A stretch of DNA of 64,000 bases from Planococcus liqunii (GTDB lineage Bacteria; Bacillota; Bacilli; Bacillales_A; Planococcaceae). The stretch lies in NCBI RefSeq assembly GCF_030413595.1, contig NZ_CP129238.1, positions 2,914,001 through 2,978,000 on the forward strand. The letters run 5' to 3'. A program made the position numbers and the translations under genes. The notes beneath the pieces are model-generated. The model ran no database searches. It was not told where the DNA came from and saw only the letters and a program-made list of their open reading frames with translations. Below are positions 8,741-17,741 of the stretch, one piece after another; the first letter of the stretch is position 1; each line of letters starts with the position of its first letter.

Positions 8741-9175
8741 TTAAGGATAATAAGAATTTTTCACAGGTGCCTTGCCATCTGCGTACATTCTGCAAACAAT
8801 ATATGCTAAGAGAATTCCTAAAATATCGATTCCTGCATCAAACAACCGGCCGTCCCGCTCGAAAAACAATTGCAGAATTTCAGTAAAAAGGCCAAATGCT
8901 GCCGTTACCATAAAAGCTGTTTCTCTTTTCTTCAACCAAATCAAGACAAGAACATAAAGCAACGCAAAAGACAGGAAGTGGCCAGTTTTTTGGATGGCAT
9001 AAAAGCTGTAGCTAAAATCAATATCGTCAAATCGCAGAAACTCTGTAAAATCCGGTGTGAGATTAAAGCTGAATCCAATTTTTTGATCAAACAAAAAAGC
9101 CGCTGCATCATTCGTACAAGTAGCAACAAGGATAATCAAAGACCATATCAATACAAAGAACAGCCTTTCTCTCAT
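8741..9175 (-). CDS. VanZ family membrane protein 1
   Basis: 144 aa with four predicted membrane helices. The family signature is the acidic FGLFTEILQLFFERDGRLFD stretch (about residues 93-112), followed by AGIDILGILLAY. VanZ-like proteins are small integral membrane proteins. The founding member raises teicoplanin resistance, but most homologues have no known role. AGGAGGAGG precedes the ATG. It is followed closely by the DUF1269-like gene and may form a two-gene unit with it. A second, divergent VanZ gene lies 280 bases away. Confidence 0.85.
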   Translation of the reverse strand: MRERLFFVLIWSLIILVATCTNDAAAFLFDQKIGFSFNLTPDFTEFLRFDDIDFSYSFYAIQKTGHFLSFALLYVLVLIWLKKRETAFMVTAAFGLFTEILQLFFERDGRLFDAGIDILGILLAYIVCRMYADGKAPVKNSYYP

Positions 9176-9432
9176 AATCCTCCTCCTTTCTTTTCACAAC
9201 CATTTTCTAAAAAATTCTTATACATTTTGAGTTTCTGCTAAGCCTTAATAAACCGTCTATTAAAATTGCCTATATTAGGAAATGATTAAGAACAATTTGG
9301 AGTTATTAAATATATTAATCATTTTTTATTGACTGAATAAAGAGATAATTAACACACATTTATAATATACCCTTACAATAAGAAAATTAGATGAAAATAG
9401 CATACTACTTGAAAAAAATTTGGAATAGAAAA

Positions 9433-9456
9433 AACTCATCCAACTTTGGATGAGTT
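9433..9456 (-). terminator. Terminator overlapping the stop of VanZ 2
   Basis: 10-bp stem AACTCATCCA/TGGATGAGTT with a 4-base loop (ACTT) and a T-run on the minus strand. Its right arm touches the TAA of the gene. Confidence 0.8.
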
Positions 9457-9950
9457 TATCCCTGTACTTCTTTTCCTTCAAACGCTTTTTGTGAATTTCT
9501 TTTGAGTAGATTTTCTGTAATCTTATACATAGCAATACCAACAATTGCACCAGAGCTGTCAATGAAAACATCACGTAACTCTCCACTTCTTCCATCAACA
9601 AACAATTGATGAAATTCATCGGAAATAGCATATAACACGCAAAGAACGACAGATAAACTAAAGCCTCGAAAACTACGCAATCCACTCTTGCTGAAAGCAT
9701 GGATTGCCAAAACCCCTAAAATCAAATAGATGAAAAAATGAGCATTTTTTCGAACAATATGCTCAAGCTGCCCAAAATTTTCTGCTATACCAGGCACTAC
9801 TTGCTCTGCAGCCACTACTATCATTTCGGTAATCCCCGTACTCATTTCACTTGATTTAGATGCTGGCTGATGAGACAAAGAAAAAATCAAAGCCATCCAA
9901 AGAACGACCACTATCCAGGACAGCTTTTTATGTTTAGCCATATTTCCCAA
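9456..9950 (-). CDS. VanZ family membrane protein 2
   Basis: 164 aa. An N-terminal helix is followed by an extracytoplasmic stretch and three more helices. The VanZ motif is AISDEFHQLFVDGRSGELRD (about 116-135), then VFIDSSGAIVG. It differs in length and spacing from VanZ 1, so this is not a recent duplication. A start at the second in-frame ATG (MAKHKK, three codons later) is also possible. Monocistronic with its own terminator. Role unknown beyond the family link to glycopeptide tolerance. Confidence 0.85.
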   Translation of the reverse strand: MGNMAKHKKLSWIVVVLWMALIFSLSHQPASKSSEMSTGITEMIVVAAEQVVPGIAENFGQLEHIVRKNAHFFIYLILGVLAIHAFSKSGLRSFRGFSLSVVLCVLYAISDEFHQLFVDGRSGELRDVFIDSSGAIVGIAMYKITENLLKRNSQKAFEGKEVQG

Positions 9951-10041
9951 TTCCTTTTCTTTAAGATGATGATTAGTAATTTTTGCTTTTATAGATTATA
10001 TCATCTCTTCCATAAAAGATAATGCCGGAATTCATAATAGA

Positions 10042-10077
10042 AAAAGCTTAGGGAATCAATAGATTTCCTAAGCTTTT
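10042..10077 (-). terminator. Terminator of the wecC-mnaA operon
   Basis: Stem AAAAGCTTAGG with its exact complement, 14-base loop, then a run of T on the minus strand. It lies 26 bases beyond the mnaA stop. Confidence 0.85.
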
Positions 10078-10102
10078 AATTGCACATTTTATATCAGCCA
10101 GC

Positions 10103-11197
10103 TTACTTTTCCAAAATGTCTGCGATTCGCTTACTTGCGAAGCCATCTCCGTAAGGATTGCTTGCTTGGCTCATTTCTTTATATTTTGCTTCATCTTCAA
10201 GTAATGACTTGAAGGCTTGATAAATGGTTTCTTCATTCGTGCCGACCAACTCTAAAGTGCCTGCCGCAATTCCTTCAGGGCGCTCCGTCGTATCACGCAT
10301 TACCAATACCGGTTTGCCAAGACTTGGAGCTTCTTCTTGGATACCGCCACTGTCTGTCAGGATCAGATAAGATTTCGAAAGGAAGTTATGGAAATCGATG
10401 ACTTCAAGCGGTTCAATGATTCTTACACGATCCGTATGACCCAAAATATCATTAGCGGCTTCTCGAACTACTGGATTCATGTGAATCGGATAAATCACTT
10501 TAATATCGGAATGTTCATCAACGATTCGTTTGATGGCTTTGAACATATGGCGCATCGGTTCACCCAGGTTTTCTCGTCTATGAGCTGTCAGCATAATCAG
10601 TCGGCTATCTGCTGCCCAGTCAAGCTGTGCATGTGAATAGTCTTCTCTCACGGTTGTATTGAGGGCATCAATGGCTGTATTGCCTGTCACATAGATATCT
10701 TCTACTTTTTTACCTTCGCTAACCAAGTTTTGCTTCGACATTTCTGTCGGTGAGAAATGATACTTAGCAACAATTCCTACTGCCTGACGATTGAATTCTT
10801 CCGGGTATGGAGAATAGACGTCGTATGTGCGAAGACCGGCTTCTACATGACCTACTGGTATTTGGAGATAGAAACAAGCCAAAGCCGTAACAAAAGTCGT
10901 AGACGTATCACCATGAACCAATACTACATCCGGTTTGACCTCTTCCAATACACTTTTCATTTTTTCAAGAATGTTGACGGTCACATCGAATAATGTTTGT
11001 TTGTCTTTCATAATTGAAAGGTCGTATTCCGGAACGATATTAAATACATTCAAAACTTGATCCAACATTTCCCGGTGTTGCCCAGTTACACAAACAACCG
11101 TTTCCAATCCATCACGTGATTGAAGCTCCTGGACCAGCGGGCACATTTTGATAGCCTCTGGCCGTGTTCCAAAAACCACCATTATTTTCTTCTTCAT
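10103..11197 (-). CDS. mnaA: UDP-N-acetylglucosamine 2-epimerase (non-hydrolysing)
   Basis: Interconverts UDP-GlcNAc and UDP-ManNAc in the cytoplasm. The 364-residue length and motifs are canonical: FGTRPEAIKMCPLV at the N-terminus, VHGDTSTTF (about 95-103), HVEAGLRT, and DSGGIQEEAPSLGKPVL near residue 290. The downstream TERPEG is also present. It follows wecC by under 20 bases, so the pair turns UDP-GlcNAc into UDP-ManNAcA for a surface polymer. The ATG at 11197 is preferred over a TTG one codon upstream; neither has a strong ribosome binding site, which suggests coupling to wecC. Confidence 0.93.
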   Translation of the reverse strand: MKKKIMVVFGTRPEAIKMCPLVQELQSRDGLETVVCVTGQHREMLDQVLNVFNIVPEYDLSIMKDKQTLFDVTVNILEKMKSVLEEVKPDVVLVHGDTSTTFVTALACFYLQIPVGHVEAGLRTYDVYSPYPEEFNRQAVGIVAKYHFSPTEMSKQNLVSEGKKVEDIYVTGNTAIDALNTTVREDYSHAQLDWAADSRLIMLTAHRRENLGEPMRHMFKAIKRIVDEHSDIKVIYPIHMNPVVREAANDILGHTDRVRIIEPLEVIDFHNFLSKSYLILTDSGGIQEEAPSLGKPVLVMRDTTERPEGIAAGTLELVGTNEETIYQAFKSLLEDEAKYKEMSQASNPYGDGFASKRIADILEK

Positions 11198-11216
11198 CAA
11201 CTATCCCAACTTTACT

Positions 11217-12443
11217 TTATAGTTTATAAGCACCTTCAAAAGTGCAGATGTTCTTCGTATCCAGGACCAGTTTGTCCTCGATTTTGTCCATATTCTGCTT
11301 GATGTGGTCATGCCCAACCATCACGACTACCACTTCCACCTCGTTCAAGAAGTCCTCAAAATTCATGAACTGGTGGTCGACCATGCGTTCTGTAACAAAT
11401 GGATCGAATACTTTCACGCCGAATGCCAAATGTTCATCCAGACGCTCTAAAAGTTGCAAGGTCGGACTTTCACGTGTGTCATCTACGTTTTCTTTGTAAG
11501 CAAGACCGTACAGGCCAATTTTCGAGATGTCGGTGATATTGTGTTCGCGCATGATATCACGGATGCGGCCCAGCACATGGCGCGGCATCGAATCGTTGAT
11601 CTTGCGTGCGGCAAGGATCAAATTCGTCAAATCCGGATAATCGCCGACCAAGAACCACGGATCCACCGAGATGCAATGCCCACCGACGCCTGGCCCCGGC
11701 TGCAGGATGTTAACGCGCGGGTGCTTGTTGGCGATTTTGATGATTTCGTACACATCGATGTCGTCTGTCCGGCAGATTTTCGCCAATTCGTTGGCAAAGG
11801 CGATGTTCACATCCCGGTACGTGTTTTCGATGACTTTGGACATTTCCGCGGAACGGATATCCGTCAAGACGATTTCCGCTTGGCAAAAGCTTTCATAAAT
11901 CGCTTTGATTTTCTCCGCTACTTCCGGACTGTCTGCACCGATTGTCCGCGAATTGTGTTCGAGTTCATAAATCATGTTCCCAGGAATGATGCGTTCCGGT
12001 GCGTGCAGCAAATGCACATCTTCACCTATGACAAAACCGCGCGCTTCAATAATGGGACGAATGTGGCGATCGATCGTTCCGGGAGAAATCGTCGACTCGA
12101 TGACAATGGCGGCGCCTTTGTCGCAGACATCCAGCACGTTGTTCACGGCCGAAATAACGTATTTGGGATCGAGCTTCTTGCTTTCTTCGATATAGGGTGT
12201 TGGTACCGCCAAAATATATGTATCGCTCTTTTGGTATTCCGTACTGAACGTCATGCCGTTCGCCAAGGCTGCCTGGAACAGTTCTTCCAACCCGTCTTCT
12301 TGGAACGTCAGTTTCCCAGCGTTCAAGGAATTCACCAATTTTGAATTTAAATCCGTTCCGACCACTTCATTTCCACTTTTCGCTAACATTAACGCTGTTG
12401 GCAGGCCGATGTACCCCAGCCCAATCACATTTACTAAAGACAT
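11217..12443 (-). CDS. wecC: UDP-N-acetyl-D-mannosamine dehydrogenase
   Basis: Oxidises UDP-ManNAc to UDP-ManNAcA with two NAD+. 408 aa, starting MSLVNVIGLGYIGLPTA; the ATG at 12443 follows GAGGGAGAG and begins the Rossmann motif at the normal distance. Family motifs include ESTISPGT (about 114-121), the lysine-containing SKVIENTYRDVN, and the active-site cysteine in PGVGGHCISVDPWF near residue 255. The C-terminal domain has GLAYKENVDDTRESPT. First gene of a two-gene operon with mnaA. UDP-ManNAcA is used in enterobacterial-common-antigen-like and teichuronic-acid-type polymers; the acceptor polymer here is not known. Confidence 0.93.
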   Translation of the reverse strand: MSLVNVIGLGYIGLPTALMLAKSGNEVVGTDLNSKLVNSLNAGKLTFQEDGLEELFQAALANGMTFSTEYQKSDTYILAVPTPYIEESKKLDPKYVISAVNNVLDVCDKGAAIVIESTISPGTIDRHIRPIIEARGFVIGEDVHLLHAPERIIPGNMIYELEHNSRTIGADSPEVAEKIKAIYESFCQAEIVLTDIRSAEMSKVIENTYRDVNIAFANELAKICRTDDIDVYEIIKIANKHPRVNILQPGPGVGGHCISVDPWFLVGDYPDLTNLILAARKINDSMPRHVLGRIRDIMREHNITDISKIGLYGLAYKENVDDTRESPTLQLLERLDEHLAFGVKVFDPFVTERMVDHQFMNFEDFLNEVEVVVVMVGHDHIKQNMDKIEDKLVLDTKNICTFEGAYKL

Positions 12444-12475
12444 TTGATTTTCTCTCCCTCTATTACCTTGTTTCT

Positions 12476-12504
12476 TATATAAAATCAATCTTACGAAATT
12501 ACAA
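12476..12504 (-). promoter_or_regulatory. Candidate sigma-A promoter of wecC-mnaA
   Basis: On the minus strand TTGTAA, 17 bases, TATATA, ending about 33 bases before the wecC start. The -10 matches 4 of 6 positions and the spacing is ideal. Confidence 0.4.
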
Positions 12505-13047
12505 TATGCTTTTGTTTTCCTGACTTTTAAGCACGTCAATCTTATTAATTTTATCTATTTTAGAGAATCAACTACTAGACTGTAAATCTCTTCTTGCTTT
12601 TTTGCAAGCCTTCTAGATTATATCATAATTCAAATAGAGAGACATAAATCTAACAGATAAGAAGACGCTTGACTCACATAAAGAACCTTAGGGCCAAAAC
12701 CTTTGCGCTTTCTTTCATATGCTAAACGAAGAGAATTGACCTGACATTTATCGGCTTCTCTCTTCCAACTGCCTCCTTTATGATGATTCCTGTAAAAAAA
12801 GAGATTTTTTTACAAAATCTAATGATAAACTTTTAAACTCATGCTACTGTAGGTAATTAGATGTAGCTAAGATAAGAAACTTTCCATTCATGTTTCATTC
12901 TTCGAAAGCAGCTTTTAATCAATAACAGTTCTAATAATACGCCTTACCTAAAACCATTCTAGTATTTATAACGTGCAGAAAACCAAAAAGTTTCTATAGG
13001 ATTAAATAATTGGATACATAAAAAATACAAAGGAAATGAGATTGAAC
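12505..13047. other. Long divergent intergenic region
   Basis: About 540 bases between wecC and the YdaK-like gene without coding sequence. The only obvious structure is an A/T-only 10-bp inverted repeat at 12791-12814 (TGTAAAAAAA and complement, loop GAGA). The promoter of the plus-strand polysaccharide operon should be here. The size is unusual for this window and leaves room for a leader RNA, which I could not recognise. Confidence 0.35.
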
Positions 13048-13809
13048 ATGAAAAAAAATTTAATTATAGCAACTTTATTATTGGGTATTTTGATGAATGG
13101 TTGGACAATTGCATTTCTTAAATTGCCTTTTTACCAAGCAGTACTCTTAATTGGGGGTTTGTCTATTGTCATCATGAGCATTATCCATGAAAGGTTAGTT
13201 TTTTTATATGCCATAACGGTAACCCTTTCCTTCGGAGCATTTCTAACGATACATGCTTTTGCTTTTCAAAGAGCTTCAGAGATACAGTTACTGTATATAT
13301 ACAATCATCTATTGCTGACAAGCTTCCTTTTAATGTATTGGGTTTTGATGAACTTGATTAAAAAAATCGGCTATGAATATACGGAGTTAAAACAGCAAGT
13401 ACAATTGCTTCAAAAATATACAGGAATAACAAAGCTTCTGACTATGACTGAATTTAACGAGCAAGCACAGTGGTTAATGAAATCAAGCGAACGGAACAAA
13501 GAAGAAGCCTGGTTCGTAAAAATAGTTATAACTCATTCAGCCAAGCGTACGAAAGAAAACCTTCAGGAAGAACTTGAGCGCTTGGCATTACTGACAATCC
13601 GCCAGAAATTCGACTTAATTACCAGTGATAAGGAAGTCATCTATCTATTATTAAAAAATACGCATGCCGAAGGTGCAGAACGAGTGTTAGAGCGTCTTAG
13701 TAAAAAGGTCCAAGAAGCTTTAAATTTTATAGAACCTCCTTTTACTTCAATAAAAGAACAAGTAATAGATGAAAACCATTTGCACGATTTGATTGGAGAA
13801 AACTCATGA
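13048..13809 (+). CDS. YdaK-like membrane protein with degenerate GGDEF-like domain
   Basis: About 253 aa. Four to five membrane helices span residues 1-110, then a short coiled-coil (KIGYEYTELKQQVQLLQKY) leads to a 120-residue soluble domain. Its size, position and pattern (FDLITSDKEVIYLLL where GGDEF and its strand would be) suggest a decayed GGDEF domain. The same arrangement occurs in B. subtilis YdaK, a c-di-GMP receptor of the ydaJKLMN exopolysaccharide operon. No GGDEF signature and no clear RxxD inhibitory site are visible, so ligand binding is unproven. The start at 13048 is preferred because the ATG at 13036 has its Shine-Dalgarno too close. The stop overlaps the next start (ATGA). 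Confidence 0.5.
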   Translation: MKKNLIIATLLLGILMNGWTIAFLKLPFYQAVLLIGGLSIVIMSIIHERLVFLYAITVTLSFGAFLTIHAFAFQRASEIQLLYIYNHLLLTSFLLMYWVLMNLIKKIGYEYTELKQQVQLLQKYTGITKLLTMTEFNEQAQWLMKSSERNKEEAWFVKIVITHSAKRTKENLQEELERLALLTIRQKFDLITSDKEVIYLLLKNTHAEGAERVLERLSKKVQEALNFIEPPFTSIKEQVIDENHLHDLIGENS

Positions 13810-15032
13810 CTTCATTGATTCTAATAATTATGGCTTTTTTCTGGCTGTTACTTATTTTTTACTCCGTTCTAACAATAGCAGGTATATGGTTCCGAATTAC
13901 TTATAAGGATCTGGATGATTTAGATGACTATCCAAGTGTAGCCTTGCTGATTCCTGCCCACAACGAAGGCATTGTTCTTGAAAATACATTGCAAGCAATG
14001 GCACGGCTCCAGTACAAAGGCAAATTAGATATTTATGTATTAGACGACAACTCTCATGACGAGACTGCAGAAATCGCACAAGATTTTGCTCAGGTATTTT
14101 CAAGAATTCATTATATTCCTGTACCTCCCGGCACACCTTCAGGAAAATCAAGGGTATTAAACTATGGGTTGAGTATTTCAAATTCCGCTTACTTCATTGT
14201 TTACGATGCAGACAATGAACCAGAATCAGACGCACTCGAAAAATTGGTCAAAGCTGCTGAGAAGACCCAAGGCGCTGCCGGTGCAGTCGGTTATGTGAAA
14301 ACGAAAAATTCCGATGCCAATATACTGACTCGCATGATCAGCTTGGAATTCCAAGTATTTCAGCTGCTTATGCAATGTGGCCGTTGGAAGGCATTTCAAC
14401 TGGGATCACTCGCAGGTACGAATATGCTATTGCGCAGATCAGTGATTGAACAATTAGACGGTTACGATGTATTTGCCTTAGCTGAAGATGCGGAATTGAC
14501 TGTCCGTTTAACTGCTAAAGGCTTCTTATTGCCCGTAGTTCCTTCTTCAAGGACATGGGAACAAGAACCGGAACAGGTTCAAACATTTATTAAACAGCGG
14601 ACAAGATGGTTAACAGGAAATATATATTTATTAGAAAAATCCATACAAGACCTGACTCATTGGAAAGGAAAAACATTCTTTCTCAGTCTTCAGCATTTGC
14701 TGACCTATCTTGTTTTCGTGCTAGTTTTGCTATTCTCTGATATCTTTTTTATTATGAGCGTTGCTGGATATGAGCTTCCAAACATGGATGCTCCTCTGTT
14801 AATTCTCTGGTTCATGAGTTATATCGTCTACACCAGCCAATTATTAAGCGCCTTAGTGGTCGACCGGAATGTTTCTTTAAGAAACGTCCTGTATATTTTT
14901 ATCATGTATTTTACCTACGCCCAGTTGTTCGTCATTTTATTAGTGCGAAGCTTTTCTATTTATTTGTGGAGCCGTATTCGCGGAAATACAATTACTTGGG
15001 ATAAAACAAAGCGCTTTAAGGGGATTGGATAA
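13806..15032 (+). CDS. Processive GT2 polysaccharide synthase, YdaM-like
   Basis: 408 aa integral-membrane glycosyltransferase. One N-terminal helix, a GT2 catalytic domain (about 45-270), then three to four C-terminal helices. Catalytic elements are complete: YVLDDNSHDETAEIA, the DAD metal site in VYDADNEPES, the acceptor-base ED in FALAEDAELTVRL, and the processivity motif QRTRW (KQRTRWLTGN). Enzymes of this type build and extrude beta-linked homopolymers (cellulose/PNAG-like). It starts inside the stop codon of the upstream receptor-like gene and its TAA overlaps the next ATG, so the three proteins are translationally coupled. It most resembles B. subtilis YdaM. The polymer is unknown. Confidence 0.8.
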   Translation: MTSLILIIMAFFWLLLIFYSVLTIAGIWFRITYKDLDDLDDYPSVALLIPAHNEGIVLENTLQAMARLQYKGKLDIYVLDDNSHDETAEIAQDFAQVFSRIHYIPVPPGTPSGKSRVLNYGLSISNSAYFIVYDADNEPESDALEKLVKAAEKTQGAAGAVGYVKTKNSDANILTRMISLEFQVFQLLMQCGRWKAFQLGSLAGTNMLLRRSVIEQLDGYDVFALAEDAELTVRLTAKGFLLPVVPSSRTWEQEPEQVQTFIKQRTRWLTGNIYLLEKSIQDLTHWKGKTFFLSLQHLLTYLVFVLVLLFSDIFFIMSVAGYELPNMDAPLLILWFMSYIVYTSQLLSALVVDRNVSLRNVLYIFIMYFTYAQLFVILLVRSFSIYLWSRIRGNTITWDKTKRFKGIG

Positions 15033-15988
15033 TGAAGCGAAAAGCCAAATTTCTTCTATTTCTTTTTCTTTTACTATTGATTGGTGGGTGCGAAGAAGTG
15101 GATTCTGTTCAAAATCATGTGGAACAATTTTATGAAAATGATGAGGGACTGATTCACGCTTACCCTCAAGACCAAGATTCTGAGTACTTGTCAGAAAGCA
15201 TAGGTTTGTACTTGGAATACTTGCTACTAATCGAAGATCAAAAAGCTTTCCAGAAACAAGTCGAAAACTTAAAAAATCATTTTTTGATAAAACAACATGA
15301 TTTTCTATTTGTGCAATGGCGATTGAATCACAATGCTACGACCAATGCATTGATCGACGATGTGCGAATTATTTCCGTTCTCGAGCGCGCCGCTCATCAT
15401 TTCGGAATCGAAGATTATAATGATTTAGCTGAGGAGCTTAGCTCTACTATAGCAAACACCCAGAAAGTTGAAGATTATACAGTAGATTTTTATGATTGGA
15501 CGCTTTCTTTACCCGCACAGCGACTTACTTTAAGTTACTTAAATAAAGCTCATTTGGTTTCAAAAAGTTCAATTAGCTTGCTGCAAACTACTGAAGGGAG
15601 CAAAATATTATTTCCAGAATATTACGACACCCGTCTACACGAATACAGTCAGAATGAGGAAGTCCATATGATTGACCAATTGCTCATTGCCATAAACCGG
15701 GAACAAGCGGGTGTTCCTTCTATGTTATTTTTAGATTGGATAAAAAAAGAATGGAATAGCACCCATAAGCTCTATGGCCGCTATAATCGAGAAACACAAA
15801 ATTCGGCCGTTGACTATGAGTCTTTGGCTGTCTATTATTATTTATCCTTCTATTTCTCACTGATGAACGAAGAGAAATTAGCTCTCGAAGTCGTTAAACA
15901 TGCTAAAGAAATTGCTACAGAAGATATGCTAGAACAGGCACATTTTTTTGATTACATTCATTACCAAATGATGATTCACGAATATTAA
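15032..15988 (+). CDS. GH8-like lipoprotein, YdaJ-like
   Basis: 318 aa lipoprotein: a basic start, hydrophobic stretch, and lipobox LIGGC with the lipidated cysteine at residue 20. The rest is alpha-helical with SESIGLYLEYLLL near residue 57 (position of the catalytic Glu in GH8-type (alpha/alpha)6 barrels) and a DDVRIISVLERA helix, as in the YdaJ group of putative glycoside hydrolases. In c-di-GMP-controlled polysaccharide operons the secreted hydrolase trims or releases the polymer. It overlaps the synthase stop codon by one base (TAATG). No BcsB/YdaN-like or YdaL-like protein follows; the operon ends with a strong terminator. Confidence 0.6.
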   Translation: MKRKAKFLLFLFLLLLIGGCEEVDSVQNHVEQFYENDEGLIHAYPQDQDSEYLSESIGLYLEYLLLIEDQKAFQKQVENLKNHFLIKQHDFLFVQWRLNHNATTNALIDDVRIISVLERAAHHFGIEDYNDLAEELSSTIANTQKVEDYTVDFYDWTLSLPAQRLTLSYLNKAHLVSKSSISLLQTTEGSKILFPEYYDTRLHEYSQNEEVHMIDQLLIAINREQAGVPSMLFLDWIKKEWNSTHKLYGRYNRETQNSAVDYESLAVYYYLSFYFSLMNEEKLALEVVKHAKEIATEDMLEQAHFFDYIHYQMMIHEY

Positions 15989-15990
15989 AA

Positions 15991-16032
15991 AACAGAAGGC
16001 TGCCTAAGATTTTTCTTAGGCAGCCTTCTGTT
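15991..16032 (+). terminator. Strong terminator of the YdaK/M/J-like operon
   Basis: Perfect 19-bp stem (AACAGAAGGCTGCCTAAGA and complement) with a TTTT loop and a trailing T-run, directly after the lipoprotein stop. It may also serve the convergent beta-helix gene. Confidence 0.92.
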
Positions 16033-16101
16033 TTTTGAATCGGGACTTCAGTTTTTCATTGTAAGTAAAGTATGACCACAATCCCTATGATGCTTTATAC
16101 A

Positions 16102-17628
16102 CTAAATCATCGGCGTAGTATGCGACACCATCCAGCTGTCCATACTCCTGCTGTAATAGGCACTGATTTTATAGCCCACTCCCGCTGGCGCTTCAACACC
16201 CACTCTTCCAGGTTTATTGTTCACTTTAGCGTAGTCGCAAATTACTTGAACAGGCTGTCCCCCACTGTTTTCCACATAGATTTCAAGTTCTTCTTTGAAG
16301 CGATGCTTTGGCGGAGCTGGTAGATTAACAATGGAAGGTCCCAATAAGCTGCGGGCTTGATTGACCGTGATCCTTGAGGTTTCCACTGTATTGGATGCAA
16401 AATTGCGCGTTGTTTCATTGATAAAATGATAAAGCCTTCCATTATGGAGGACACTGGTTGTCTCGTAATCGAATGGCTGGTCCCGTAAGGAAGTAATCGA
16501 AGCAATGCCCCCCGCTGTTCCGTCAATAGGTTCTGCTAAAAGTGGTTCGATGATGCTAAGGCCAGAAGGGTAATCCAGTATCACATTTGCATAACCGTTT
16601 GCTTCGAAATACGCGTGGGTGATCACATTGGAATAAGCTGGAGTCGTATTGATCATGCCGGAACCGATATGGATGCCGGCGATGCCGTTCGCATCGAAAT
16701 TCCCCCCCTGGACGTTATGCCCATACAGTCCCCTGACTACCAGCCCTGCTCCGGCATTGCCGACAAAATGGCAATCGTAGATGCCATAGACATTGTTATC
16801 GCTGCCGCGGTCGGTCTGTAGACCCGATCCAATATGTATTTGGTAATCGGTGCCGGCGCGGAATGTATTTTTCAAAGCAGGCGATACGCTCACGCTGTTT
16901 CTGCTAACTGAATTGATATGGTAAACCGATCCCGTTCCACTGCCAATTTTAATATAGGCGCCGACATGGACATCGTTTGACTCGGGATTGAAGCTGGAGA
17001 AACTAATTTTGTCACCAGAACCACTGCCATCGCTTCCTTTAACCACTGTTCCATTTTGTTCGAACTTACAGGCTTGGTCAAAAACACACAAATTGTTATT
17101 GCCTTCTTCCGTAATTTGCAGCCCATGGACTTTTGCCCAACTGAACGACACATTCGAAAAGGTCTTGTTGCGGATATTACTCGCCAGCATGCAAACTTTC
17201 GCATGTTGCACCGAACCGTTAAACGGATCGCTCCCTTTAAAAGTCAGCCCCTTGATATGACCATCCCCGCCGCGCATGCGGACCATATAATCCATTGGAG
17301 CAGAAGGCACGATGATGGTCGTCTTATCGCTATAGCCGACCCAGGACACGGCTTTTTCTTCGTCGGTAACAGGCACTTCAAGCGGCTTGGAAATGCGGTA
17401 CTGGCCGGGCGGAAAAAACAGCGTACCGCCGCCTTTGGCGTTATAGGCAAAAGCAATGGCCTGTTGCAATGCCCGCCAGTCATCGGCATCGTCATCGCCT
17501 TTGGCTCCAAAGGCTTTGACATTGAACGTCTTATCCGGCCGCTCACTGAATGTCACTTCGTCGGCCATTTTCCTCAATCTATTTGCTGTCACAAGTGCCT
17601 GCTTCTCTTTTTTGTTTCCAAACGCCAT
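16102..17628 (-). CDS. Leaderless pectate-lyase-3-type beta-helix protein, paralogue 1
   Basis: 508 aa. The N-terminal domain has the pectate lyase superfamily signature FNVKAFGAKGDDDADDWRAL and GGTLFFPPGQYRISKPLEV (about residues 37-95). Parallel beta-helix repeats with many Gly/Asn turns follow (GSDNNVYGIYDCHFVGNAGA, GGNFDANGIAGIHIGSGM). No signal peptide, lipobox or SLH domain is visible; the N-terminus MAFGNKKEKQALVTANRLRK is charged. It is strongly similar end to end to the 505-residue protein at 21836-23353. Folds of this kind serve as polysaccharide lyases, hydrolases or phage-tailspike-like modules. Catalytic residues could not be assigned, so an enzymatic role is only inferred. Confidence 0.7.
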   Translation of the reverse strand: MAFGNKKEKQALVTANRLRKMADEVTFSERPDKTFNVKAFGAKGDDDADDWRALQQAIAFAYNAKGGGTLFFPPGQYRISKPLEVPVTDEEKAVSWVGYSDKTTIIVPSAPMDYMVRMRGGDGHIKGLTFKGSDPFNGSVQHAKVCMLASNIRNKTFSNVSFSWAKVHGLQITEEGNNNLCVFDQACKFEQNGTVVKGSDGSGSGDKISFSSFNPESNDVHVGAYIKIGSGTGSVYHINSVSRNSVSVSPALKNTFRAGTDYQIHIGSGLQTDRGSDNNVYGIYDCHFVGNAGAGLVVRGLYGHNVQGGNFDANGIAGIHIGSGMINTTPAYSNVITHAYFEANGYANVILDYPSGLSIIEPLLAEPIDGTAGGIASITSLRDQPFDYETTSVLHNGRLYHFINETTRNFASNTVETSRITVNQARSLLGPSIVNLPAPPKHRFKEELEIYVENSGGQPVQVICDYAKVNNKPGRVGVEAPAGVGYKISAYYSRSMDSWMVSHTTPMI

Positions 17629-17741
17629 CTAAATGCCCACTCCCCTGTTGTCATTCACCGACTAAAGGCCCTCTGTTATGCTATTGATACTTATTCAATA
17701 AACTCTTCGAAAGTCCTTCATTCCTTTAAAACTTTGTTTAG

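Noticed and set aside
11454..12344. Long plus-strand open frame (about 296 codons) opposite wecC
   Set aside because: The opposite strand encodes a canonical WecC over the same interval; the frame has no ribosome binding site and no recognisable protein, so it is an antisense shadow.
12791..12814. A/T-only inverted repeat (TGTAAAAAAA and complement)
   Set aside because: Low complexity in an A+T-rich gap; too weak alone to call an operator or terminator.
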